Positions 42,163-51,128 of a stretch of DNA of 64,000 bases are shown here, piece after piece. The stretch covers positions 4,402,001-4,466,000 of the forward strand of contig NC_014666.1 of assembly GCF_000166135.1 (NCBI RefSeq). The letters run 5' to 3'. The notes beneath the pieces are model-generated. The model searched no databases. It was not told the DNA's origin and saw only the letters and a program-made list of their open reading frames with translations. This DNA comes from Pseudofrankia inefficax. Lineage in GTDB: Bacteria > Actinomycetota > Actinomycetes > Frankiales > Frankiaceae. Numbering within the stretch: position 1 is the first letter of the stretch; each line of letters starts with the position of its first letter. The position numbers were made by a program, and so were the translations under genes.

Positions 42163-43761
42163 TCACGACTTGGCGATGCCGATCTTGGAGAAGTCGACCT
42201 CGAAGGCGCCGATGTTGTGCGCCTCGGCGATCCCTGTGATCCACTTCTGGGCCAGGATCCAGTCGTTGTTGTTCGACAGGTGGTAGTAGCAGCCGTTCTT
42301 CGTGTACTCCTGCGCGGCCTTCACGTAGAGGCTGGTGTCACCGGTGGCGACGGCCTGGTCGAGGGTCGCGTTGACCGACGGCACGTCGCACTGCAGGAAG
42401 TCGATGCCGCCGGACTTGTCCCAGAAGACGTGGCCCCACATGTAGGGGTCACCGCCGTCGGGGCCGTTGGAGGCGTCGATGAACGTGTCGGGGCCCTTGG
42501 TGGGGTCCTCGGACCAGGAGAAGACCTGGTCGGTGGTGTAGCCCTGGACCTTCGCGTCGAGGCCGTCGGCCTGCAGCGCGGCGGCGATGATGTTCGCCAT
42601 CTTCTGGCCGTTGGGCTGGTTGGTCTGGAAGCCGACGGTGAGGCTCTTGTCGGTCGCGGTCTTCGCGTAGGCGGCCATCACCGACGGGTCGTAGGTGATG
42701 TCCTGCTTGTCCGTGCCGGCGGGCAGCATGCCGCGGGCGTAGCTGGTGGTGGCCGGTGTGGCGAACTTGTCGCCGAGGACCTGGGAGACCAGCTGCTTCT
42801 GGTTGATCGACTGCAGGTACGCCATCCGGGCCGGCTGGGTGGCGAAGAAGTCCTTGTTCGGGTTGGTGGTGATCTGCGCGGTCGCCATCATCGGCAGGAA
42901 GTAGTTGTCGACCGGGCGGCTCGCGTAGCGCGGGATCGCCGAGGACGGCAGCGCGTTGACGAGCAGCTGGACGTCACCCTTGTCGAACGCCAGCTCCAGC
43001 GCCGAGACGTCGGTGTAGACGGGCAGCCGGATCGTCTTGAACGGCGACGTGCCACCCCAGTACTTGGCGTACTGCGTCAGCACGTACAGCCGGCCGACCT
43101 CGGCGGTGGTCAGCTCGTACGGCCCGGCCCCCAGGTCGTGGGTCTTCAGGTAGGTCTGCGCCTGGTCGGTGCCCGCGTGGTCCTTGAGGCCGGTGGGGGA
43201 GAGCATCTTCGGGCCGAACGGCGAGGCCAGGTAGTTCAGGAACGCCGAGTTCGCCGACTTGAGGTGCACCACGGCGGTCAGGTCGTCCGGGGTGTCGACC
43301 GAGGCCACGATCGCCGCGAGGTAGGCCGGGCCCCCGTTGATCGACGCCATCCGGGCGATCGACGGCATGACGGCCGCCGAGGTGAACGGGGTGCCGTCGT
43401 GGAACGTCACGCCCGAGCGCAGGTGGAAGGTGTAGGTGAGCTTGTCGGCGCTGACGTCCCACGAGGTCGCGAGCTGCGGGGCGATCTTCACCTGGTCGGT
43501 GTTGGGGGCGTAGGTGACCAGGCCGTCGTAGACGTTCTTCATGATGGCGATGCCGTTGCCGGCGTAGAAGGTCGCCGGGTCGGGTGGCATGCCGATGTCG
43601 CCGAGCAGGCCGACGGTGAGCGTGCCGTCGGTCGGCGGCTTGCTGGCCGGGCTGGCCGAGGACGAGCTGCCGCCGCCGCAGGCGGCGAGGGTGGCCGCGA
43701 GCACGGCCGCGACCGCGGCGGCCGCGGTTTTGGCCGCGCGCCGTCCGAGGGTGCGATTCAT
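42163..43761 (-). CDS. Peptide/opine-type ABC transporter substrate-binding lipoprotein (family 5)
   Basis: 532 residues. Lipoprotein signal (AAAVAAVLAATLAACGGG). The SBP family 5 pattern is clear: GTLTVGLLGDIGMPPDP, NVYDGLVTY, ATSWDVSADKLTYTFHLR, GVTFHDGTPFT. Such proteins bind oligopeptides, opines, nickel chelates or other solutes. Here it heads the importer formed with the two permeases and the double ATPase encoded directly upstream. The catabolic genes in the same operon suggest a cyclic amide, ureide or dipeptide-like ligand. Confidence 0.92.
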   Translation of the reverse strand: MNRTLGRRAAKTAAAAVAAVLAATLAACGGGSSSSASPASKPPTDGTLTVGLLGDIGMPPDPATFYAGNGIAIMKNVYDGLVTYAPNTDQVKIAPQLATSWDVSADKLTYTFHLRSGVTFHDGTPFTSAAVMPSIARMASINGGPAYLAAIVASVDTPDDLTAVVHLKSANSAFLNYLASPFGPKMLSPTGLKDHAGTDQAQTYLKTHDLGAGPYELTTAEVGRLYVLTQYAKYWGGTSPFKTIRLPVYTDVSALELAFDKGDVQLLVNALPSSAIPRYASRPVDNYFLPMMATAQITTNPNKDFFATQPARMAYLQSINQKQLVSQVLGDKFATPATTSYARGMLPAGTDKQDITYDPSVMAAYAKTATDKSLTVGFQTNQPNGQKMANIIAAALQADGLDAKVQGYTTDQVFSWSEDPTKGPDTFIDASNGPDGGDPYMWGHVFWDKSGGIDFLQCDVPSVNATLDQAVATGDTSLYVKAAQEYTKNGCYYHLSNNNDWILAQKWITGIAEAHNIGAFEVDFSKIGIAKS

Positions 43762-43884
43762 GGGTGAAGGTCCAATCAGACGAGCGGAGGGCGGACGGGC
43801 GGGGCGGGTGTCGACGGGCGCTGTCGACCGGGGGCGTGAGGCGGGGTTCAGGGGGCGGCGGCGTTCGCAGGGCCGGCCGGGGGT

Positions 43885-44871
43885 CTAGAGGGCCACGCGT
43901 GGGTCGGCGAGGGTCTGGAGCACGTCGACGACGGCGTTGGCGACGATGTAGATGGCGCCGAGCAGCAACGTCACCCCGGCGATCGCGGGGAAGTCGCCGC
44001 TGGCGATGGAGTCGCCCAGGTAGGAGCCGATCCCGGGCCAGCTGAAGATCTTCTCGACGACGACGACGCCGGCGAACATGGAGCCGAGCTGCAGGCCGGA
44101 CATCGACAGCGCCGGCCCGACGGCGTTGCGGGCCACGTGCCGGGCGACGACGGCGCCCTCGCGCAGGCCCTTGGCCCGCGCGGTGCGGACGTGGTCGGCG
44201 CGCAGTGTCGTCTCGACGCTGGAGCGCAGGATCCGCCCGATCGCGATGGCCGGGGCGATCGCCAGCGCCAGCGCGGGCAGCAGCAGATGGCGCAGTGCCT
44301 GGCCGAACAGCCCGGGATTGCCGTGCAGCACGCTGTCGAGCAGCAGGAACCCGGTCGGCGACGATGTGTCCGCGCCGCGCCCGGCGGCCGGCAGCCAGCC
44401 GAGGTCGGCGTAGAACACGACGATCCCGAGCACCCCGAGCAGGAACACCGGCGCCGACGCGGCGACGAGCAGCAGCCCGCGGACCGGCGCGCTGCCGCGT
44501 ATCCGCAGTGCCCCGGAGAACGCGTAGCCGGCGCCGAGCAGCGCCGCGAGGACGAAGGCGGCGAAGACCAGCTCCAGCGTCGCCGGGAAGAAGTCCCCGA
44601 GGTCGGTGCCGATCGAGCGGCGGGTCCGCAGCGACGTGCCCAGGTCGCCCTGGGCGGCGTGGCCGACGTAGCTGAAGTACTGCTCGAACAGTGGCCGGTC
44701 GAGGCCGAGCCGGTGGCGGACCTCGGCGATCTGCCCGGGTGACGCCTTGGCGCCCAGGTAGGCGGCGGCCGGGTCGGAGTCGGACAGGTGCTGGAGCACG
44801 AACAGCACCAGCAGCAGCAGGAGCAGGAGGCCGACGGCGATCCCGGCGCGGTGCAGCGCGAACCGCCTCAT
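43885..44871 (-). CDS. ABC transporter permease, DppB type
   Basis: 328 residues from ATG 44871, overlapping the DppC-type stop by ATGA; the longer frame to 45249 is out of register with real coding. Six membrane helices are predicted, starting with AGIAVGLLLLLLLVLFVLQHL. Family landmarks are RHRLGLDRPLFEQYFSYVGHAAQGDLGTS and the EAA-like loop DHVRTARAKGLREGAVVARHVARNA that couples to the ATPase. Confidence 0.92.
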   Translation of the reverse strand: MRRFALHRAGIAVGLLLLLLLVLFVLQHLSDSDPAAAYLGAKASPGQIAEVRHRLGLDRPLFEQYFSYVGHAAQGDLGTSLRTRRSIGTDLGDFFPATLELVFAAFVLAALLGAGYAFSGALRIRGSAPVRGLLLVAASAPVFLLGVLGIVVFYADLGWLPAAGRGADTSSPTGFLLLDSVLHGNPGLFGQALRHLLLPALALAIAPAIAIGRILRSSVETTLRADHVRTARAKGLREGAVVARHVARNAVGPALSMSGLQLGSMFAGVVVVEKIFSWPGIGSYLGDSIASGDFPAIAGVTLLLGAIYIVANAVVDVLQTLADPRVAL

Positions 44872-45734
44872 GACCGGCCTCCCAGCAGCCGGCGCAGCGC
44901 GTCCCCGCTGAGGTTCGCGATCAGGGTCAGGGCCAGGACGGCGAGGCCCGGGATGATCGGGACCCATTTCTGGCCGAGCAGCTGGTCGAGGGTGCTCGCC
45001 GTGTCGGCGCCGAGCTCCGGTGCCGGCTGTTGCTGGCCCAGGCCGATGAACGACAGGCCGGCGAGCAGCAGGATCACGTTGCCGATGTCGAGGCTCGCGG
45101 ACACCACCGCGCTCGGCACGACCCCGGGCAGCAGATGGCGCACCACGATCCGGACCGGGCCGACGCCGGCCAGCCGGGCGGCCTCGACATGGGGCCTGGC
45201 GGCGAGCGCCCGCACCTCGCCGCGGATGATCCGGGCGTAGTACGGCCACCAGACCAGCGAGATCCCGATCAGGGTGTGCAGCAGGCTCGGGCCCAGCGCG
45301 GACACGATCGCGATCGCGACGAGCGCGCCCGGCATCGCGAGGAACAGGTCGGTGGTCCGCATCAGGACGGCGTCGACCCAGCCGCCGGCCGCGCCCGCGA
45401 TCAGGCCGACGGTCCCGCCGACGACCAGGCCGACGGCGACGACGAGCAGCGCGGACAGCCAGCTGGCCCGCATCCCGAGCAGCACCCGGGACAGCAGGTC
45501 ACGCCCGATCGAGTCGGTGCCGAGCAGGTGGTGGGGCGAGAGCGGGGCGAGGTCGAGATCCCCGACCGGCGACACCGGGTTGTAGGGCGCGAGGACCGGC
45601 GCGAGCAGCGCGACGAGGGTGACCAGGCCGAGCAGCCCGACGAGCGCCCGGTCGACCCAGTACGAGCGGCCCCGGCGCAGCCGGCCGGCCAGGTCGACGT
45701 TGAACCGGGTGGGCAGGGTGGCGACCGTGCTCAT
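44868..45734 (-). CDS. ABC transporter permease, DppC type
   Basis: 288 residues. Membrane helices begin at LVGLLGLVTLVALLAPVLAPYNP. Markers are HLLGTDSIGRDLLSRVLLGMRAS (conserved in DppC) and the coupling loop ARPHVEAARLAGVGPVRIVVRHLLPG. Four-base ATGA overlaps with the genes on both sides show tight translational coupling with its partner permease and the ATPase. Confidence 0.93.
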   Translation of the reverse strand: MSTVATLPTRFNVDLAGRLRRGRSYWVDRALVGLLGLVTLVALLAPVLAPYNPVSPVGDLDLAPLSPHHLLGTDSIGRDLLSRVLLGMRASWLSALLVVAVGLVVGGTVGLIAGAAGGWVDAVLMRTTDLFLAMPGALVAIAIVSALGPSLLHTLIGISLVWWPYYARIIRGEVRALAARPHVEAARLAGVGPVRIVVRHLLPGVVPSAVVSASLDIGNVILLLAGLSFIGLGQQQPAPELGADTASTLDQLLGQKWVPIIPGLAVLALTLIANLSGDALRRLLGGRS

Positions 45735-47623
45735 GCGGACTCCACGGCATCAAGAGGTCGGTGGTCGAGGCGGGGCACGGCGGCCAGCAACGCCCGGGTG
45801 CGCTCGTGCGCCGGCGCGGTCAGGACGATGTCGGTGGCGCCGGTCTCGACGACCTCGCCGTCGGCGATGACGGCGATCCGGTCGCCCATCAGCCGGGCCA
45901 CGGCCAGGTCGTGGGTGACGAACACGACCGCCATCCCGAACCGGGCCCGCAGGTCACGGATGAGATCGAGCACGGTCGCGGCCAGCGAGGCGTCCAGGGC
46001 GCTGGTCGGCTCGTCGCACAGCAGCACGGCCGGTGGGACGAGGACCGCGCGGGCCAGGCCGATCCGCTGGCGCTGCCCGCCGGACAGCTCCGCCGGCCGG
46101 GCGGCGAGCACCGCGTCGGGCAGGCCGAGCAGCCCGAGGGTCTCGGTGATCCTGGCCGCCGTCTGGGCCTTGCCCAGGCGCAGGGGGCGCAGCCGTTCGC
46201 GCAGCTGGCTGCCGACCGACAGCCACGGGGTCAGCGACGAGCCGGCGTCCTGGAAGACCATCTGCGCGCCGCCGTGGACCACCGCGGTCCCGTCGGTCGG
46301 CTTCGTCAGGCCGGCGATGACGCGCAGCAGCGTCGACTTGCCCGAGCCGCTCTCGCCGACGACGGCCAGCGCCTCGCCCGCGCGGACGTCCAGGTCGACG
46401 CCGCGTAGCGCGTGCACGACGTGCTTGGGGCCCCGTCCGCTCTTCGCCGTGAACCGGCAGTGCAGGCCGCGGATCTCGACGACGGGCTCGCCGGTCGGCT
46501 CCGCCGCGAGCGCGGCCTTCGCGGCGGCGTGCGGGCGGGTTGGGATGGGCAGCATGGCGGAGTGGACCGGGGTGGGCGGCGCGGCCACGACGGGCGCGAC
46601 GTCGGCCGCCGGGCGCCAGCAGGCCCGCAGGTGGTGTGGCCGGTAGCGCTCGATCGGCGGCTGGTCGGTCGCGCACCGCTCGACCACCAGCGGGCAGCGG
46701 GTGTGGTACGCGCAGCCGGTGAGCCGGGCGGCGACGTCGCCGGCCTCCGGGGGCAGCGTCCGCAGCGCGCCGGTCCGCGGGGTGTCGAGGTCGAGGCGGG
46801 CGCCGAGCAGGCCGGCGGTGTAGGGGTGGGCGGCGTGGTGCAGCACGTCGCCGGTCGGGCCGACCTCGGCGAGCCGGCCCTGGTAGAGCACCGCGATCCG
46901 GTCGGTGAGCTGCGCGGCGACGGCCAGGTCGTGGGTGATGAACAGGACCGCGCAGCCGAGCTCGTCGCGCAGCTCGCCGAGCAGGGCGAGCAACTGCGCC
47001 TGGACGGTGACGTCGAGCGCGGTCGTCGGCTCGTCGGCGATCACCAGCGCCGGGGTCCCGGTCAGCGCGATCGCGGCCATCACCCGTTGGCGCAGCCCGC
47101 CGGACAGCTCGTGCGGGAACGCCCGCAGCCGCCGGCCCGGCTCGGGGACCCCGACGGCGGTGAGCAGCCGGACCGCCTCGGCCTCGTCGCGGCTGACCTC
47201 GGTGATCTGCCGGCCGACCCGCATCGTCGGGTTCAGCGACGTCATCGGGTCCTGGAAGATGACGCCCAGGTTCTGGCGGCGCAGCCGGCGCAGCTCGGCC
47301 GCCGAGCCATGCACGACGTCGGTGCCCGCGACCCGGATCTCCCCGTCGACCACCGGGCGGGACGCGGCCGGCAGCAGGCCCATCAGGGCCAGCGCCAGCA
47401 CGCTCTTGCCCGAGCCGGACTCGCCGACCAGGCCGACGATCTCACCGGGCGCGATCTCCAGGTCGACGCCGCGCAGCACCGGCGACGTCACCCCGTTGCG
47501 GGTCAGCGACACCGTCAGTCCGCGGACGCTCGCCACCGGCCCGGCCGTCAGGGTCTCGGCCGCCGGGGTCCTGGCCCCCGCGACCTCGGTCACGGCCTCC
47601 TGCGTCACCGCGGGCTCAGCCAT
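45731..47623 (-). CDS. Duplicated peptide-type ABC ATPase (DppD-DppF fusion)
   Basis: 630 residues with two complete ATPase domains. Domain 1: Walker A GESGSGKSVLALALMG, signature HELSGGLRQRVMAAIAL, Walker B LVIADEPTTALDV, with the oligopeptide-type C-terminal Cys motif GCAYHTRCPLVVERC, a likely iron-sulfur binding element. Domain 2: Walker A GESGSGKSTLLRVIAG, signature AELSGGQRQRIGLARAVL, Walker B LLCDEPTSALDA. Both sites look active. It energises the importer. The start ATG 47623 overlaps the deacetylase stop by 8 bp. Confidence 0.93.
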   Translation of the reverse strand: MAEPAVTQEAVTEVAGARTPAAETLTAGPVASVRGLTVSLTRNGVTSPVLRGVDLEIAPGEIVGLVGESGSGKSVLALALMGLLPAASRPVVDGEIRVAGTDVVHGSAAELRRLRRQNLGVIFQDPMTSLNPTMRVGRQITEVSRDEAEAVRLLTAVGVPEPGRRLRAFPHELSGGLRQRVMAAIALTGTPALVIADEPTTALDVTVQAQLLALLGELRDELGCAVLFITHDLAVAAQLTDRIAVLYQGRLAEVGPTGDVLHHAAHPYTAGLLGARLDLDTPRTGALRTLPPEAGDVAARLTGCAYHTRCPLVVERCATDQPPIERYRPHHLRACWRPAADVAPVVAAPPTPVHSAMLPIPTRPHAAAKAALAAEPTGEPVVEIRGLHCRFTAKSGRGPKHVVHALRGVDLDVRAGEALAVVGESGSGKSTLLRVIAGLTKPTDGTAVVHGGAQMVFQDAGSSLTPWLSVGSQLRERLRPLRLGKAQTAARITETLGLLGLPDAVLAARPAELSGGQRQRIGLARAVLVPPAVLLCDEPTSALDASLAATVLDLIRDLRARFGMAVVFVTHDLAVARLMGDRIAVIADGEVVETGATDIVLTAPAHERTRALLAAVPRLDHRPLDAVESA

Positions 47624-48509
47624 CGCGGCCTCCGGCGGTCGCGGGCGGCGGCGGGCACAGAGCGGCGAACGCGGCGTGGATGTCGCCGGGCCGGGCCAGC
47701 CAGGCCCGGTCGCGCCGGGCCGCGAGGTGCGCGAGCGCCCGGGTCACCTGGCGCAGCCGGAACGGCACCCCGGAGATGAACGAGTGCAGCACGATGCTCA
47801 TCACCAGCGGCCCGTCGCCTGCCGCGAGCAGCTCGTCGAACTCGTCGACGATCATGTCGGCGAACGTCGAGGCGTCGACGTGGCGGCCGATCACCGAGCT
47901 GGAGTCGTTCAGCTCCAGCGCGTACGGGATCGACAGCAGCGGGCCGGTGGTGGTGCGCAGCCAGAACGGCCGGTCGTCGGCGCGCAGGTCGAGCAGGTAG
48001 CGGTAGCCGGTCGCCGCCAGCAGGTCGATCGTGTCCGGCGTGTGGGTGAGCCACGGGCTCGACCAGCCGCCGGGGCGGGCGCCCTCCTCCTTCTCGATCC
48101 GGCCGGCGACCGCGTCCAGGTAGTCGCGTTCCTGGCCGGCGGGCAGGTCTGCGAGCGAGTCGGAGTTCGAGATCCCGTGCCCGACCAGCTCCGCGCCGGC
48201 CGCGCGGGCCGCATCCGTCACCGCCGGTGCCGCGTCGTAGACCTGGGTGTTGAGCAGCAGCGTCGGCGGGATGCCGAGCGAGCCGAGCCGGTCGAGCAGG
48301 CGGAACACCCCGACCCGGTTGCCGTAGTCACGCCAGGCGCCGTTGACCAGGTCGGGCGCCGGCACGTCCGGCAGCAGGTCCTCGACGTGGCCCTCGCCCG
48401 CCCGGTAGTCCTCCACCCCGATCGCCACGTACACGGCCAGACGCCGGCCACCCGGCCAGCTCCCCGGTGACGGCGAGGTGATCGGGTCGTAGTCGTAGCG
48501 GCGTGTCAT
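47616..48509 (-). CDS. Polysaccharide deacetylase-fold hydrolase, PuuE/allantoinase-like
   Basis: 297 residues from ATG 48509 (ATGA overlap with the amidohydrolase stop). It has the NodB-fold pattern of the PuuE-type group: YVAIGVEDY, WRDYGNRVGVFRLLDRL, ELVGHGISNSDSLADLP (metal His region), GWSSPWLTHTPDTIDLLAATGYRYLLD and VLHSFISGVPFRLRQV. Relatives hydrolyse cyclic ureides such as allantoin without the amidohydrolase fold. In this operon it is a good candidate for ring opening of a cyclic amide. Substrate unproven. Confidence 0.85.
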   Translation of the reverse strand: MTRRYDYDPITSPSPGSWPGGRRLAVYVAIGVEDYRAGEGHVEDLLPDVPAPDLVNGAWRDYGNRVGVFRLLDRLGSLGIPPTLLLNTQVYDAAPAVTDAARAAGAELVGHGISNSDSLADLPAGQERDYLDAVAGRIEKEEGARPGGWSSPWLTHTPDTIDLLAATGYRYLLDLRADDRPFWLRTTTGPLLSIPYALELNDSSSVIGRHVDASTFADMIVDEFDELLAAGDGPLVMSIVLHSFISGVPFRLRQVTRALAHLAARRDRAWLARPGDIHAAFAALCPPPPATAGGRDG

Positions 48510-50089
48510 CGGCTGCCCACCCATCTCGTCAGGCCGACGTCGACGGCGGCCGCCTGGCGGACCATCCGCTGGTACGTCGGGTACAGCCGTCGCGCCCCCG
48601 CCTCGCGGCGGGCGAGCAGGCCGGGGCGGGTGGCGGCGAACAGCTCCCTGGCCTCGGCGAGCAGCGCCGCCTCGTCGACGCTGGTGACCGTGCCGTGCTC
48701 GGCGACGACGGCGCCGTCGACCATGGTCAGCACGACGCTGCCGCCGGACTCGCAGTAGACGAGCTGGCCGGCCAGGTCGTTCAGCGGCGTGAACGCGGGG
48801 GAGTGCAGGTCGAGCAGGGCCAGGTCGGCGAGCGCGCCGGGCACGATCCGGCCGAGCTCGCCCCGACGCAGCATCGCGGCCGCGCCGCCGGTCCACAGCG
48901 CGTCGAGCACCTCGGCCGGGGCCGGCCACCGCTCGCTGTCCAGGCCGGTGACGTTGTGGATCAGGCCGGCGAGTTTGACGACGTTCCACAGGTCGGCGGC
49001 GTCGTTGCAGATCGCCTCGTCGACGCCGAGGGCGACCGGGATGCCGCGGTCGAGCATCGCCCGCAGCGGCATCACCCCGCTGCCCAGGCGCAGGTTGCTG
49101 ACCGGGTTGTGCACGACGACCGCGCCCGCCGAGGCGATCAGGTCGAGGTCCGCGTCGTCGGTCCACACCGCGTGGATCACGTTCGTCCGGGCGTTGAGCA
49201 GGCCCAGCTCGGCGGTATACCGAACCAGCGAGCGGCCTGCGAAGCGCGGCTGGGCGCTGGCGAGGACCCGCTGGGTCTTCGTCTCCAACATGTGCGCGTA
49301 GAGCGGCACGTGGTGGCGGGCGGACAGCTCGTCGAGCGCGCCGAAGTACTCGGGGCTGACCCGCTGCGGCGCGGAGATCGACACCGCGGCCGTCAGCCGG
49401 CCGCCGGCGGCGCCGTGCCAGGTGTCGAACAGGTACCCGTACAGCTCCAGCAGCTCGTCGCGCGACCGGGGGCCGGGCGCGTCGATCGCGGCCCGCAGCT
49501 CCGCCGGGGCGAGGCCGTCGAGGAACGGCAGCTTCTCGGCCTCGGTCAGCTCCGGCTGGTCGAGCGCGACGGCGGCCCGGATCCCGCAGTCGCGGTAGGC
49601 CTGGAGGACCGCGTCGATGATCTCCGGTTCGGGCCAGGGCATGAAGAACGCGTCGTCCTGGACGGACGTGGTGCCGGTGCGCAGCATCTCCAGAGCGGCC
49701 AGCATCGTGCGCAGGTAGGCCTCGCGCGGGCTCGGCGGTGCCGCGTCGGCCGGGGTCTCGAAGAGCATGAACAGCTCGAGGGGCATGCTCGGCAGGTCGC
49801 CCTTGAGATGGTTCGCCGGCGAGTGGAAATGGGCGTTGATCATGCCCGGGATCAGCAGGTGGTGGCCGTGCCCGGCCACGACGCGGCCCGGGGCCGGCCG
49901 GCCCGGCTGGGTCGCGTCGGCGCCGACGGCGGCGATCCGGTTGCCGACGACGAGCACGTCCGTCGGGCCGGTCGCGTGCCCTGGGGCGTCCCGGTCGTAG
50001 ACGAGGACGTCGCGGAACAGGATCGAGGTCGTCGCGGCTCGCCGGTCTGGCGCGGCGCCAGCCGGCACAGGTACCGAGGCCGCGCTCAT
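48506..50089 (-). CDS. Amidohydrolase, TRZ/ATZ-chlorohydrolase/deaminase group
   Basis: 527 residues. Metal-binding HxH is in LIPGMINAHFHSPANHLKGD, with further His/Asp ligands in HVPLYAHMLETK, NVIHAVWTDDADLD and ALGVDEAICNDAADL. The enzyme family removes amino, halide or similar groups from triazines, pyrimidines, purines and related rings. The typical HAxxL and SDxx elements are replaced by HAVW and GVDEA, so the active site may be slightly altered. Coupled by 4-bp overlaps on both sides. Likely an early step of the pathway served by the transporter. Confidence 0.88.
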   Translation of the reverse strand: MSAASVPVPAGAAPDRRAATTSILFRDVLVYDRDAPGHATGPTDVLVVGNRIAAVGADATQPGRPAPGRVVAGHGHHLLIPGMINAHFHSPANHLKGDLPSMPLELFMLFETPADAAPPSPREAYLRTMLAALEMLRTGTTSVQDDAFFMPWPEPEIIDAVLQAYRDCGIRAAVALDQPELTEAEKLPFLDGLAPAELRAAIDAPGPRSRDELLELYGYLFDTWHGAAGGRLTAAVSISAPQRVSPEYFGALDELSARHHVPLYAHMLETKTQRVLASAQPRFAGRSLVRYTAELGLLNARTNVIHAVWTDDADLDLIASAGAVVVHNPVSNLRLGSGVMPLRAMLDRGIPVALGVDEAICNDAADLWNVVKLAGLIHNVTGLDSERWPAPAEVLDALWTGGAAAMLRRGELGRIVPGALADLALLDLHSPAFTPLNDLAGQLVYCESGGSVVLTMVDGAVVAEHGTVTSVDEAALLAEARELFAATRPGLLARREAGARRLYPTYQRMVRQAAAVDVGLTRWVGSR

Positions 50090-50808
50090 GCCGGCACCGG
50101 CCCGAGCCGCTCGGGCGGGGCGTAGGTCGCCACCCGGGACGTCGACAGCCGCTGCGCGAGCAGGCCCTCGACCAGGGTGACCGCCGCGGCGACCCCCTCC
50201 ACGACGGGCACGCCGAGCCGCTCGGTCAGCGGCCCGACCAGGTCGGCGAGGCCCGCGCAGCCGAGCACGATCGCCTCGGCGCCGTCTGCGGCCAGCGCGG
50301 CGGCCGCCTCACCGGCGACCGCGTCCAGCAGGTGCAGCGAGCCGCCGTGCACCTCGGCGACCGGCTCCTCGATCGCGCGCACGGTCGCCCGGTGCGCGAG
50401 GCCGGTCTCGCGCAGCACCCGGTGCGACTGCTCGCGGGTCCGCGGCGGCAGCGTGACGACGCTGAACCGGGCGGCCAGCAGCGCGGCGGTGAACAGCGCC
50501 GCCTCCGTCATCCCGACGACCGGGCCGCGGGCGGTCTCCTTCGCCGCCGGCAGGCCCGTGTCGCCGAAGCAGGCGATCACATAGCCGTCGACGCCGGTCG
50601 TCTCGCCGGTCCTGACCTGCTCCAGGACGGCGAGCGCGCCCCAGACCTCGTCGGTGTTGCTCTCGACCGACTCGACACCGCGGGCCGCTGTCGACCCGAC
50701 CAGCCGGGTCGACGGGCCGGCCACCGCCTCGGCGCCGGCGAGCACCGTCCGGGTCATCGAGGCGGTGGTGTTCGGATTGACGATCATGATCGTCCGCGGC
50801 GCGCTCAC
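50086..50808 (-). CDS. Asp/Glu/hydantoin racemase family protein
   Basis: 240 residues from GTG 50808 (upstream frame to 50955 is not convincing). The opening IMIVNPNTTASMTRT and the two catalytic Cys regions VIACFGDTGL and AIVLGCAGLADL match the hydantoin-racemase branch. These enzymes interconvert stereoisomers by two-base Cys chemistry. First gene of the minus-strand operon, so it probably sets the stereochemistry of the imported compound or an intermediate. A GntR regulator is divergent. Confidence 0.87.
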   Translation of the reverse strand: MSAPRTIMIVNPNTTASMTRTVLAGAEAVAGPSTRLVGSTAARGVESVESNTDEVWGALAVLEQVRTGETTGVDGYVIACFGDTGLPAAKETARGPVVGMTEAALFTAALLAARFSVVTLPPRTREQSHRVLRETGLAHRATVRAIEEPVAEVHGGSLHLLDAVAGEAAAALAADGAEAIVLGCAGLADLVGPLTERLGVPVVEGVAAAVTLVEGLLAQRLSTSRVATYAPPERLGPVPA

Positions 50809-50881
50809 CGGGCCGCCACCGCCCGGGTGGCGGCTGGTCCGGCGCCTCGGCCGGGCCTCGCCCGCATCAGGTCCACGAGGC

Positions 50882-50981
50882 GAAACGGTATACAACTCGG
50901 TGTTTCGGTCGAGAAAAGTTTGGGCTACGTTCCCGGTAGCGCGGGGATCTAGCATTAACGATCATGAAAACGGTATTCCGT
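50882..50981. promoter_or_regulatory. Candidate GntR operator sites between the regulator and the catabolic operon
   Basis: Two related motifs: GAAACGGTATA at 50882-50892 and GAAAACGGTATTCCGT at 50966-50981. The second includes the palindrome ACGGTATTCCGT (50970-50981). They lie in the otherwise gene-free 320-bp divergent region 50809-51128, whose middle part is unusually AT-rich. Binding by the GntR protein encoded at 51129 is an inference. Confidence 0.45.
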
Positions 50982-51128
50982 CTCACGTCCGGACCGGGCT
51001 CTGGCGGGTTAGCGTTGCGGGGCCGGGGCGTCCGGCCGCGGCCGTCGGCTGATCGTCCGCTGGCGCGGCCGGGATGCGACCATGGAGCCACCAGGCAGCC
51101 TGGGACAGCGGGAGGGGACCCCACACCG

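Noticed and set aside
40687-43767. Very long plus-strand open frame (about 1000 codons) across the 2OG oxygenase and binding-protein genes
   Set aside because: It is antisense to genes with clear catalytic motifs, and its translation is Val/Gly/Arg/His-rich low-complexity sequence, a normal artefact of high GC.
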